In this document: positions 40,229-48,683 of the stretch, piece after piece
How positions within the stretch are numbered: position 1 is the stretch's first letter
How the letters are laid out: each line of letters begins with the position of its first letter
Assembly (NCBI GenBank): GCA_903855945.1
Contig: CAIOAK010000099.1
Coordinates: 1 to 57,397, forward strand
Length of the DNA: 57,397 nt
Direction: 5' to 3'
Source of the DNA: an uncultured Anaeromyxobacter sp.
GTDB lineage: Bacteria; Myxococcota; Myxococcia; Myxococcales; Anaeromyxobacteraceae
The notes under the pieces: generated by a model
What the model was told of the DNA's origin: nothing
Seen by the model: the letters and a program-made list of their open reading frames with translations, nothing else
Databases searched by the model: none
Program-made: the position numbers and the translations under genes

Positions 40229-41434
40229 ATGGCAAACGTGAACACGGGCAAGAAGCGCATCGCGATCCTGACCGGCGGCGGAGACGTCCCCGGCTTGAAC
40301 CCGGCCATCCGGGCCGTGACGATCCGCGCGCTGCGGGAGGGCTGGGAGGTCATCGGTCTCCGGCGCGGCTGGGCGGGCGTGATCGACATCGTGCGGGAGC
40401 ACGACTACGACAACAGCAACAACTTCCAGCTCCTCACCGAGGAGATCGTCAACCGGGCCGGGCGCACGGGCGGCACGTTCCTGCACACCTCGCGCACGCG
40501 CCCCAGCACCGTCAAGGCCGAGGCGGTGCCCGACCATCTGAAGGATCGCTATCAGGCGAAGACGAACGATCTCACGCCGGAGGTCCTGAAGAACCTCGAC
40601 TGGCTGGGCGTGGACTACCTCATCCCCATCGGCGGCGACGACACGCTCAGCTACGGCGTGCGCATGTACCAGGAAGGGGTCAAGGTCATCGCCATCCCGA
40701 AGACGATGGACAACGACGTCCCCGGGACCGACTACTGCATCGGTTTCAGCACCTGCGTCACCCGCACCATCGAGATGGCCAACCGGCTGCGAACGTCGGC
40801 GGGGTCGCACGAGCGACTGCTCGTGCTCGAGGTGTTCGGCCGCTATGCGGGATTCACGGCGATGCTGCCCACCATGGCGGGCGCCGCCAACCGATGCGTG
40901 ATCCCCGAGCACAAGTTCGACATGGACCGGCTCACCGAGCTGCTCATGTACGACCGCTCGCGGAACCCCAGCAAGTACGCCATCTGCCTGGTCTCGGAGG
41001 GGTCGATGTACCAGGGCGGCGAGATGGTCTTCCAGAGCAGCTCCACCGACGCCTTCGGACACGCCAAGCTGGGCGGCATCGGCGACCTCGTGTCGGCCGA
41101 GATCCAGAAGCGCAGCCCCCAGTACAACAAGGGCAAGGAAGTGAACATCATCAACCAGAAGCTCGGCTACCTGGTGCGCGGCGGCGATCCCGACGCGGTG
41201 GATTCCATCGTGCCGATGGCCTACGGCAACCTCGCGCTCGACCTCCTGCTCGCCGGCATCCACGGTCGGCTGGTGGTGCTGAAGAACGGCCGGTACGACA
41301 ACATCCCGCTCGACATCGTGACCAGCACCAAGAAGGTCGTGAACGTCGATCGGTTCTACAACACCGATCGCTATCGACCGCACTACAAGAGCTTCGAGAT
41401 GACGCCGCTGTTCATCATGACCAGCGAGGGGTGA
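40229..41434 (+). CDS. 6-phosphofructokinase, PPi-dependent type by sequence
   Basis: The 401-residue enzyme has GGGDVPGLNPAIR at the N-terminus. GGDDTLSYG sits at 135-143 and PKTMDNDVPGTD at 157-168. In ATP-dependent enzymes these are GGDGS and PGTIDND. Asp138 and Lys158 are the established residues that block ATP and favour pyrophosphate. It should phosphorylate fructose 6-phosphate reversibly with PPi. A strong coding frame ends at 41434, and the last 52 nt overlap the convergent rhomboid gene. Confidence 0.85.
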   Translation: MANVNTGKKRIAILTGGGDVPGLNPAIRAVTIRALREGWEVIGLRRGWAGVIDIVREHDYDNSNNFQLLTEEIVNRAGRTGGTFLHTSRTRPSTVKAEAVPDHLKDRYQAKTNDLTPEVLKNLDWLGVDYLIPIGGDDTLSYGVRMYQEGVKVIAIPKTMDNDVPGTDYCIGFSTCVTRTIEMANRLRTSAGSHERLLVLEVFGRYAGFTAMLPTMAGAANRCVIPEHKFDMDRLTELLMYDRSRNPSKYAICLVSEGSMYQGGEMVFQSSSTDAFGHAKLGGIGDLVSAEIQKRSPQYNKGKEVNIINQKLGYLVRGGDPDAVDSIVPMAYGNLALDLLLAGIHGRLVVLKNGRYDNIPLDIVTSTKKVVNVDRFYNTDRYRPHYKSFEMTPLFIMTSEG

Positions 41435-42252
41435 CTCGCGAGGGCTCGCCACCAGGCGAGGATGACGGGCAGGGCGGCGAGGAGCGCGAGGGCGGGCTGG
41501 AGGAGCGAGCGGCGCGGCGGGATCCTGCGTCGGACCGCCAGCCCCTCCGCCACGCCGACGGCGAAGCCGAAGAGGTGGGCCAGGAGATCGGCCCGCGCGC
41601 CGGTTCCGAGGAGCCCGAGCAGCGCCACGCCCGCCCCGAGCGTCAGCCACGCGCTGCGGCGCGGGACCTGGAGCGCGCTCAGGGTGCCGAGCGCGCCGAA
41701 GACCGCCGTCGAGGCGCCGATCGACACGTGGCCGCCGGGCAGGACGAGCGCCGTGAGCAGGTTCCCGGCGATGCCGGCGAGCAGCACCATCCAGACGGCG
41801 ATCGCAGGGCCGAGCCGGCGAGCCACCGCGCCCAGGAAGACGGCCATGGCCACGGCGTTGGCGGCGACGTGCGCCAGGTCGGCGTGGAGCGTGAGCGCGG
41901 TCGCGGCGCGCCACCACTCTCCGTGCAGCATGCGCACGGCGTCGGCACTCCCTCGCTCGAAGAGGCCACCCGATGGTCCCAGCCCGGCACGGAGGGAGAA
42001 GACCAGGATCACGAGCCCCACGGCCACGCCGGCGAGGGAGCTTCCGTAATCCGGCTTCACGGGCGGGCTGGGTCGAGGCCGGTTCTCGGCCTCCCAGGCG
42101 GCGAGCGCCGCCTCGGCCGCGGGGGCATCTTCGTCGGCGACGACGATCTCCCCGCCTCCGTCGGGTGCGGCCTGGATCTCGTGCGCGATGCCCGTGGCAT
42201 CGAGGACCATGCTCCGATCGAGCAGGGTCTCCGGGTCGCTGAGCAGGCGCAT
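41383..42252 (-). CDS. Rhomboid family intramembrane serine protease
   Basis: The 289-residue protein has a soluble N-terminus (about 1-70, with DUF2007-like VLDATGIAHEIQAAP and VVADED), then six TM segments. The rhomboid catalytic Ser is in GASTAVFG (S181), the histidine is in HLFGFAVG (H226), and HVAANA matches the His-Asn oxyanion motif. It cleaves membrane proteins within the bilayer. AGGTGGG precedes the ATG. The C-terminal coding sequence overlaps the end of the phosphofructokinase gene by 52 nt on the opposite strand. Confidence 0.9.
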   Translation of the reverse strand: MRLLSDPETLLDRSMVLDATGIAHEIQAAPDGGGEIVVADEDAPAAEAALAAWEAENRPRPSPPVKPDYGSSLAGVAVGLVILVFSLRAGLGPSGGLFERGSADAVRMLHGEWWRAATALTLHADLAHVAANAVAMAVFLGAVARRLGPAIAVWMVLLAGIAGNLLTALVLPGGHVSIGASTAVFGALGTLSALQVPRRSAWLTLGAGVALLGLLGTGARADLLAHLFGFAVGVAEGLAVRRRIPPRRSLLQPALALLAALPVILAWWRALASHPSLVMMNSGVISKLL

Positions 42253-42342
42253 GATTCCCACCTTTACCGAGCCCTGGACCCGTGTCCATGATGGGCGCCG
42301 GGTGCCGGCGACGCCACCCGGGGGAAGAAGGAGAGGGAACAC

Positions 42343-43760
42343 ATGCTGGCCCGTCGTATTCCATTGCTCGCGCTCCTCCTGTCCGCCTGCGGTTCCTCGT
42401 CCGCGCCCTCCTCGGGCCCGGAGATCTACGTCCTCGACGCCAGCGCACAGGGCGCCGCCGAGCGGGTGGACAACGTCGCCAGCGTGACGGTGGTCTCCTC
42501 CGATCCCAACCTGCTGCGCGCCGAGTACCGGGCCGGGTTCGTGCAGGGCAAGCTCCAGGCGAAGGGGATCCTCGCCGCGCGGGACAACGACTGGGACGCC
42601 GCCTACCTCGTCGATCCCGGCCACCACTTCCCGACGCCACCACGCTCTCCCCCGACGACCTGGTCCTCGGCTACGAGACGCCGAAGCTCACCTTCGCCGA
42701 CGTCCTCTTCGTGAACGCCTTCTACGACCTGCTCGACCTGCTGGCCTACTCGCCGGAGGGCGGGGGAGAGGAGGCGGTTCCCACGCGCTGCTCCGCCTTC
42801 CTGCGCCGGCTCGGCAAGGAGGTCATCCTCACCCACAACTCCTGGACCAGCTTCCTGTCGCAGACGATGGTCATGACACTTGTGGTGAACAGCGACTTCC
42901 TCACCATGAACTCGGCGACGCCGGGCGCGGTGGGGTCGATGACCGACTTCGGCTACAACGGCCACGGCATCCTCTTCAACGAGACCACCCACCGGGCGGG
43001 CAAGACGCAGGCCCGGGTCGACTCGGTCTGGACGTTCTGGCGCGCCACCATCGCCGAGCAGTTCGCCACCTCGGTGGACGACTTCTTCCGGCTGGTCACG
43101 CTCGACAACTCCGGCACCTACCAGAACGGGTACATGGTGGCGAACGCACGGACGGCCGAGACCGGGCTCGTGGAGGCCTCCTACCGCTGCGAGGCCTTCT
43201 TCCGCTCCTCGGGCGGCGCGTACACGGTGGAGATGCGCTCCCGCGACGACCAGCCCTGCTCCCCGGCCTACGACACGGAGCTCCTCACCCCGGGCTGGAT
43301 CCTGGGGATCAACATGCCGGTGAGCCTGCAGATCCGCGAGGACCTCGGCTCCACCGACAACCGGCCCGCGCGCAGGCGGCAGCTGGCCGCGCTCGTCCCG
43401 GGCGTCGTGGACGCCGAGACGGCCAAGGCCGTCATCACCTACACCGATCCGGCCAACCCCCTCTCCGTCTTCGGCCGCTGGGACCTGGGCTACGGCGAGT
43501 CCCCGTACCCGAAGCAGATCCCGGACGGCGCCATCGACTCCAAGGTGGCGACCTCCTCGATGGCGCTCGCCACGGCCCAGCTGGGGATGAAGCTCGACAC
43601 CACCTCCACGGCCCGGGGGTTCTGGATGAAGTTCGCCACTCCCACGGTGAATGGCTCCCCCTTCGTCTGGAGCCGGTCCTCCTGGGCCTGGCAGCCGCTC
43701 CGGGACGTGCCCGACGTCCTCGATGGCCCGTTCATGCAGCCGCGGTTATTCTTGAAGTAG
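42343..43760 (+). pseudogene. Phospholipase B-like lipoprotein, interrupted by a frameshift
   Basis: Two reading frames together give one protein of about 472 residues. The first (42343-42630) has a lipoprotein signal with LLLSAC. The second, in the -1 frame to 43760, has TRCSAFLRRLGKE (catalytic Ntn Cys codon at 42789), LTHNSWTSFL, DNSGTYQNGYMV and GAIDSKVATSSMALA. These match eukaryotic phospholipase B-like (PLBD) signatures in order. Adding one C to the CCC run at 42630-42632 restores VDPGHHFPDATTLSPDD, so a single-base deletion or sequencing error is likely. AAGGAGAGGG precedes the ATG. A TTA codon sits near its end. Confidence 0.75.
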
Positions 43761-43762
43761 CC

Positions 43763-45475
43763 ATGATCCCCCCCATCGCCCGCACCGCGGGCCTGATCCT
43801 CCTCCTCGCCTCCGCTCCGGTGGCGCTCGCGCAGGCGCCTGCCGAACCGGGACCCTACCAGTCGGTGAAGGAGCTCTCCCGGGTCGGCTCCTCCGTCGTG
43901 GGCGAGCCGCTCCGCTACGTCGGAGGCGGCGCCTCGGTCCGGACCGCGATCGTGTCGCTGCGCCCGGGCGAATCGACCGCGCGCCACCGCCACGACTCGC
44001 CCCTCTTCGTCTACATCCTCGAGGGGAACCTGTCGGTCGACTACGAGGGATACGGCCGGCGGGAGTATCAGGCGGGCGACTCCTTCATGGAGGCGATGGA
44101 GTCCAGCCACGCGGCGACCAACGTGGGCAAGACGCCCGTCCGCATCCTGGCCACCTTCCTGGAGACGGCCGCCACGTCGGCGCCCGAGATGATCGTCGTC
44201 GAGCAGGAGGCGGGGAAGGTCTCGGCCGTGGACCCGAGGACGGGGAGCGTGCGGGCCAGCGCGAAGGTCGGGTTCAACCCGCACGAGATCGCCATCTCGG
44301 AAGACGGGGCCACGGCCTGGGTCAGCAACTTCGGCATCAGCGACTACGACCACGACGTGGGCGTCCCGGGCACCTCGGTCTCGGTCATCCGGCTCGCCGA
44401 CATGAAGGAGACCGGCCGGCTGGAGGTGCCGGGAGCGAAGGCGCCCCACGGCGTGAAGCTCCGTCCCGGAAGCGCTGAACTGTTCGTGAATGCCGAGGTG
44501 GGCGACCGGATGGTGGTCTTCGACGCCGGGAGCGGAAAGGTCCTCCGCAGCTTCCCGGTGCCGCCCGGCACCCACAACTTCGTCTTCTCCCGGGATGGCG
44601 CGCGCCTCTACCTCTTCGCCGGGAAGGGGGGCGTCGTCCGCATCGATCCCTCGACCGGCGCGGTGCAGGCGTCGCGAAAGCTCGCCACCCCCACCCGGGG
44701 GCTCGCCTGGATGCCCGGGGAGACGCTGCTCCTCGCGTCGGGGAAGGGGGAGCTCGACCTGCTCGATCCGGCCACGCTGGACGTTCGCCGCCACCTTCCC
44801 GTCCCGGGCGCGGGGCAGATCGTCTACTCCGCGGTCACGCCCGACGGGCAGACCATCCTCGCCCCGGCCCCCTACGACGAGAAGGTCTTCGTCGTGGACG
44901 TCGCGAGCGGCGCGGTGCGCGCGGCGGTGAAGGCCGGGAAGGCGCCCATCAAGGTCACCCTCGATCCGGACGGGCGCGAAGCCTGGGTCTCCAACGCGCT
45001 CGACGACCACATGACCGTGATCGAGGTGGGCTCGCTCCGGACCCGGAAGAGCGCGCGCCTCGACTTCCCGAACGGCGCCGACGTCTCGGTGCGCCGCCTC
45101 GATGGCGAGGCACTCGTCTCGGAGGCCCGCGCCCAGCTCGAACGGCTCTTCGCCGCGCTCGCCACAGGGTCCCCGGAGCGGGTCCGCCCCTGGCTCTCCC
45201 CCGAGTTCCAGGTGCTCCGGTCGAACGGCGTCGGGTACGACCGGGAGGAGTACCTGGCGAAGAGCATCCCGCGCATCGCCTCTCCGCCCCGCTTCGAGGA
45301 GCTCGTCGTCACCCGCGGTGAGGGGCACGTGGTGACCCGCTTCCGGCTCGTCGCCGACGAGACCATCGACGGGAAGAAGGCGGGCAGCGGTTCACCCCAG
45401 CTCATCGTCTTCCGGGTGGAGCCCGGGGCCTGGAAGGTGGTCGCGGCGGCCAACTTCGCGCCGTTCGGGCAATGA
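43763..45475 (+). CDS. Exported cupin / beta-propeller / NTF2-like fusion
   Basis: The 570-residue protein has a signal peptide (1-24). A cupin domain follows with ARHRHDSPLFVYILEGNLSV and a later His in SSHAAT (about 50-130). A YVTN/lactonase-like propeller is next (about 140-440: PHEIAISEDGATAWVSN, PHGVKLRPGSAELFVN, GTHNFVFSRDGARLYLF, IKVTLDPDGREAWVSN). A SnoaL/DUF4440-like domain ends it (about 450-570: EARAQLERLFAAL, RFRLVADETIDGKK). The combination is unusual. It starts 2 nt after the phospholipase B-like gene. The function is unknown. Confidence 0.75.
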   Translation: MIPPIARTAGLILLLASAPVALAQAPAEPGPYQSVKELSRVGSSVVGEPLRYVGGGASVRTAIVSLRPGESTARHRHDSPLFVYILEGNLSVDYEGYGRREYQAGDSFMEAMESSHAATNVGKTPVRILATFLETAATSAPEMIVVEQEAGKVSAVDPRTGSVRASAKVGFNPHEIAISEDGATAWVSNFGISDYDHDVGVPGTSVSVIRLADMKETGRLEVPGAKAPHGVKLRPGSAELFVNAEVGDRMVVFDAGSGKVLRSFPVPPGTHNFVFSRDGARLYLFAGKGGVVRIDPSTGAVQASRKLATPTRGLAWMPGETLLLASGKGELDLLDPATLDVRRHLPVPGAGQIVYSAVTPDGQTILAPAPYDEKVFVVDVASGAVRAAVKAGKAPIKVTLDPDGREAWVSNALDDHMTVIEVGSLRTRKSARLDFPNGADVSVRRLDGEALVSEARAQLERLFAALATGSPERVRPWLSPEFQVLRSNGVGYDREEYLAKSIPRIASPPRFEELVVTRGEGHVVTRFRLVADETIDGKKAGSGSPQLIVFRVEPGAWKVVAAANFAPFGQ

Positions 45476-45491
45476 GCCGGCCACGGGTCGC

Positions 45492-46295
45492 TCAGCGAGC
45501 GGGCGCCGCGGGCCTCGGGTAGATCGACGCGGCGAACCGGTAGTCCTGGGGCGTGATGTCGACGCCACCGATGATCGGCTTGCCGTCCTTCGTGATCTGG
45601 CCCGGCAGGTCGTAGCACATGATGGAGCGCTGGTCGGCCCGGGTGGTCCCGAGGATGGTGGACTCCTCGAGCGGCGTGAGGACCTGGTCGCTCACCTGGC
45701 GCGCGGACCATCCGTCGCTCTTCGCGAAGTACTTGATCGCCTTGGCCCGGTCGATGCGGTTCACGAGCTGCCGGCGCATGTGCTCGTGCGGGAAGCCCAG
45801 CGTGTGGCCCGTCTCGTGGCGGACCACCCGCCGGTACTCCGACTCGGGGGTCTTCATGGTGAAGCCCTCCAGGTTCATCGTCTGCTTGCTCTTGCCGATG
45901 TGCCGGATGTCCGTTCCCACGTAGGACCAGTAGCCCCCGTCGTCCGGCGGGGAGTCCACGCGCGCGATGCGGACGTCCGGATCGGTGCCGGTCTCCACGA
46001 AGAGGACGTTCGCCGATTTCGCCCATGCGTTCATGTGGAGCAGGATGCGGGCTCGGAGGTCGCTCGGGGCATCGTCGAGGAACCCGACCGTGAGCCTCAC
46101 GCCGGAGGCCGGCCAGCGCTTTCCGACCACGAGCGCGAGACGCTCCCGGGGCGCCCCGGTCCCGATGGCCATGGCGTGGGCGGCGACGGTCGCGTGGGGG
46201 CGGTTGGCAGGGTTCAGCTTCACGGCCATCTGGGCTGCCGCCACCCACTTCGATCGCGGCAGCTCCTTGGGCACGCAGACGGGATTCTTGGCCAT
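45492..46295 (-). CDS. Astacin/matrixin-type zinc metallopeptidase without signal peptide
   Basis: The 267-residue protein has the metzincin motif HETGHTLGFPH (H160, E161, H164, H170) followed by EH and a Met-turn-like SIMCYD near residue 225. It resembles M12A/matrixin-family bacterial peptidases. It has no hydrophobic export signal at the N-terminus (MAKNPVCVPKELPR), unusual for a metzincin. It is the last gene of a four-gene minus-strand operon starting at 50462. GGAGAAA precedes its ATG. Confidence 0.85.
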   Translation of the reverse strand: MAKNPVCVPKELPRSKWVAAAQMAVKLNPANRPHATVAAHAMAIGTGAPRERLALVVGKRWPASGVRLTVGFLDDAPSDLRARILLHMNAWAKSANVLFVETGTDPDVRIARVDSPPDDGGYWSYVGTDIRHIGKSKQTMNLEGFTMKTPESEYRRVVRHETGHTLGFPHEHMRRQLVNRIDRAKAIKYFAKSDGWSARQVSDQVLTPLEESTILGTTRADQRSIMCYDLPGQITKDGKPIIGGVDITPQDYRFAASIYPRPAAPAR

Positions 46296-46333
46296 GACGT
46301 TTCTCCTCGGGAAAGGGTGGGACGGGACGGGAG

Positions 46334-47437
46334 TCAGGCGACACCGCCGGGATACGGGAAGCGTGCTTCGGGAGAGTTGCCGGCGAGGCCACGTGACCGG
46401 ATGGTGGCGTCGCAAGCGGCGTACCCCCAGTTGACGAGCCGCTCCTGGAGGCGCGGCGCCATGGCCTGGAGGCGGGTGGGGGTGGCGGCCAGCTCCGCGC
46501 AGTCTCGCCCCTCGCAGGGGAGGGGCTGCGCCGGACCGAGCGCCTGGATGTCGGTTCGCAGGCTCCAGTACGCGCCCTTCCGGAGCCCCGTCTGGAATCC
46601 GTCTACGATCTGCCGCTTGCGCAGGCTCCCGACCTGGTTGTCGATCACGTTCAAGACCCGGTAGGTATGCTTGGCCCAGTCGCGGGCCGGCACCGGATCG
46701 ACCGGCGTGTCGCCTCCCCCATCGCTCACGAGCACGGTGCCGTAGCGCTTCCAGGCCGTCTCCAGGCCGAGGTTGTCGTACACGCCGCCATCGGTGAGGT
46801 AGACGTCGGTCGTGAACGGCGGCCGCTGGAGATCGGCTCCACTCCCCGGCTCGAAGTCCTCGTGCCGGAGCTTCAGCCGGACGGGCGACAGGAAGGGAGG
46901 AAACGCGGACGAGGCGCCCACCGCGACGGCGAGCGGGACCCGCGGCTTCATGACCTTCCCGACCCGCCAGTCCGCCATGTAGGGCTTCGAGAATCGCCAA
47001 AGAACCTTCGACTGGAGGCTCGTGGCGTTGATCACGAACCGCGGCGAGTCGGGGAGGTCCTGGAGGGTGGCGTCACCGAAGAGGTGCTTGCGGTAGACCG
47101 CCTGCACCCGCGCAGAGATTCCGCCCCAGAGGAGGCCGCCCACGATGGCGCCGAAGTCCATCGTGACCGAGGCGAGGCTCCGGATGGGCGTGACGAGCCC
47201 GGCCTGGAACCCGCGGGCCACGCCCGCCGCGTCGAAGTCGAGCTCTCCCCAGTGGAGCCCCAGGGTAGCAGCCGTGATCGAACCGCCCGAGACGCTGGAG
47301 AAGCGTGCGATGCGGTGGAGCAGCCCCAGCTCGTTCAGGCGCCAGAGCGCGCCCACGTGGAAGACCATGGCCCGGTAGCCGCCGCCAGACAGGCAGAGGG
47401 CGATGCCATCCTCCACCTGCCGCCCCTCGTCTTCCAT
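46334..47437 (-). CDS. Patatin-like phospholipase
   Basis: The 367-residue protein has the oxyanion GGGYRAM (18-24), the nucleophile region SVSGGS with S50, and the catalytic DGG at 216-218 (TDGGVYDN). It is a serine-Asp dyad acyl hydrolase that would cleave phospholipids or other acyl lipids. There is no signal peptide. AGGAGGGG precedes the ATG. It lies between the metallo-beta-lactamase-fold gene (18 nt upstream) and the metalloprotease gene (38 nt downstream). Confidence 0.88.
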   Translation of the reverse strand: MEDEGRQVEDGIALCLSGGGYRAMVFHVGALWRLNELGLLHRIARFSSVSGGSITAATLGLHWGELDFDAAGVARGFQAGLVTPIRSLASVTMDFGAIVGGLLWGGISARVQAVYRKHLFGDATLQDLPDSPRFVINATSLQSKVLWRFSKPYMADWRVGKVMKPRVPLAVAVGASSAFPPFLSPVRLKLRHEDFEPGSGADLQRPPFTTDVYLTDGGVYDNLGLETAWKRYGTVLVSDGGGDTPVDPVPARDWAKHTYRVLNVIDNQVGSLRKRQIVDGFQTGLRKGAYWSLRTDIQALGPAQPLPCEGRDCAELAATPTRLQAMAPRLQERLVNWGYAACDATIRSRGLAGNSPEARFPYPGGVA

Positions 47438-47455
47438 CTTCCCCTCCTGCGCCCG

Positions 47456-48682
47456 TCAGGCTTCGAGCGGCAACGTGTAGTCGAACCAGAACGGGCCGCT
47501 CGAGAAGCCGCGGGGAAGGCGTCCGCGGCGCGGCCCTCGCGGACCCCCGTTGACCGGCAGTGAATCGCTGCGGACGATCCCGCGCCCCGCCTTCCGCGCG
47601 AGCGCGTCCATCAGCCTGCCCTCCGGGATGGAGCTCCAGGGCTCCGACTGGGTCGAGACCATGGCCGCGAGGGACGCGGAGGGCATCTTCTCGAGCGCCG
47701 CCTTCGGGGTCGCGTTGACGCTCCCGTGGTGCGACACCTTGTAGAAGTCCACCTGCGACAGCAGCGCGTCCGCTCCGGGTGCGTCGATCCAGTTCCTCCA
47801 GTTGCCGTACTGCGCGTCCCCCGGGAAGAGGAGCGAGCGGCCGCGGAACTCGAAGAGCGTGACCAGGCTCGTGTTGTTGACCGCCTGGTCGAGCGTGAAG
47901 GCCAGCCCCGCCGTCGGATCGCTGGCGATGTCCGAGAGGAGCTTGCGGTCCCGGCGGGAGAGATGGGGTCCGCGATCGGAAGACGGGATCCAGCACTTCG
48001 CGAAGGGGTGGACGCCTCCCACCACCTCCGTCCCTCCCGGTGCCGCCCGGAGGTAGCGCTGCTTCGCCGGTGGGTCCATCTGGCGGAGGAAGGCCTCGTC
48101 GGTCCCGGGCCCGAGCACGCGCACGAGGAGCCCCGGGACGCCGGCTGCGTCCTGCTGATCCTCTCCCTTCACGAGATAGCGCACCCGCGCGCCGCGGAAC
48201 CCCGTTCGCAGGGTCCGGAGCGCCACGTCGTTGCCGGCCAGGTTCTGGAGCGCGGCCTCCACCGCCCCGAACTGCGAGCCGCCGAGCGCCGCGAAGTGCT
48301 GCGTCAGGCGGGAAACGGTCTCCTGGCGCCGCCCCCGCATGGCGCTGGCCCGCTCGTTCGACGGGTCCTCGCTCCAGGGGAGCCAGACCTCCCCGGCCGA
48401 GCAGCGGGAGAAGCGGGCCGCGCAGCTGCCGAAGCCCGCGATGTGATCCTGGTGGGCGTGGGTTGCGATGACGATGTCGATGTGACTCCCCGTCACCTCG
48501 AGCAGGTCGTCCACGACCGCCTCCATCGTCCGGATGTTCCCGCGGGGATGGACGCCGCAGTCCACGAGCACGTGGTGATCGCGGGTCGGGCCGGGGAAGG
48601 TGAGGAGGAAGCAATCACCGAACCCGATCCGGTACATGCGGATGCGGATGGCGGCCGGGGCCGCCTTGCGAGGACGCGCCAC
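47456..48682 (-). CDS. Metallo-beta-lactamase-fold hydrolase, ComEC/Rec2-like
   Basis: The 408-residue protein has the metal-binding HAHQDH at 75-80, the first strand RIGFGDCFLLTF, LLFPGDAQ (metal-binding Asp) and YKVSHHGSVN near the end. These are the features of ComEC C-terminal-like MBL hydrolases. There is no signal peptide or TM region. It starts at a GTG 1 nt after the stop of the gluzincin-like gene. Substrate could be a nucleic acid or phosphodiester but is not shown. Confidence 0.85.
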   Translation of the reverse strand: MARPRKAAPAAIRIRMYRIGFGDCFLLTFPGPTRDHHVLVDCGVHPRGNIRTMEAVVDDLLEVTGSHIDIVIATHAHQDHIAGFGSCAARFSRCSAGEVWLPWSEDPSNERASAMRGRRQETVSRLTQHFAALGGSQFGAVEAALQNLAGNDVALRTLRTGFRGARVRYLVKGEDQQDAAGVPGLLVRVLGPGTDEAFLRQMDPPAKQRYLRAAPGGTEVVGGVHPFAKCWIPSSDRGPHLSRRDRKLLSDIASDPTAGLAFTLDQAVNNTSLVTLFEFRGRSLLFPGDAQYGNWRNWIDAPGADALLSQVDFYKVSHHGSVNATPKAALEKMPSASLAAMVSTQSEPWSSIPEGRLMDALARKAGRGIVRSDSLPVNGGPRGPRRGRLPRGFSSGPFWFDYTLPLEA

Positions 48683-48683
48683 G

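Noticed and set aside
46334-47437. CBASS-type patatin effector (CapV)
   Set aside because: There is no cyclic-nucleotide synthase or other CBASS component nearby; the neighbours are metalloproteases and an MBL-fold protein.
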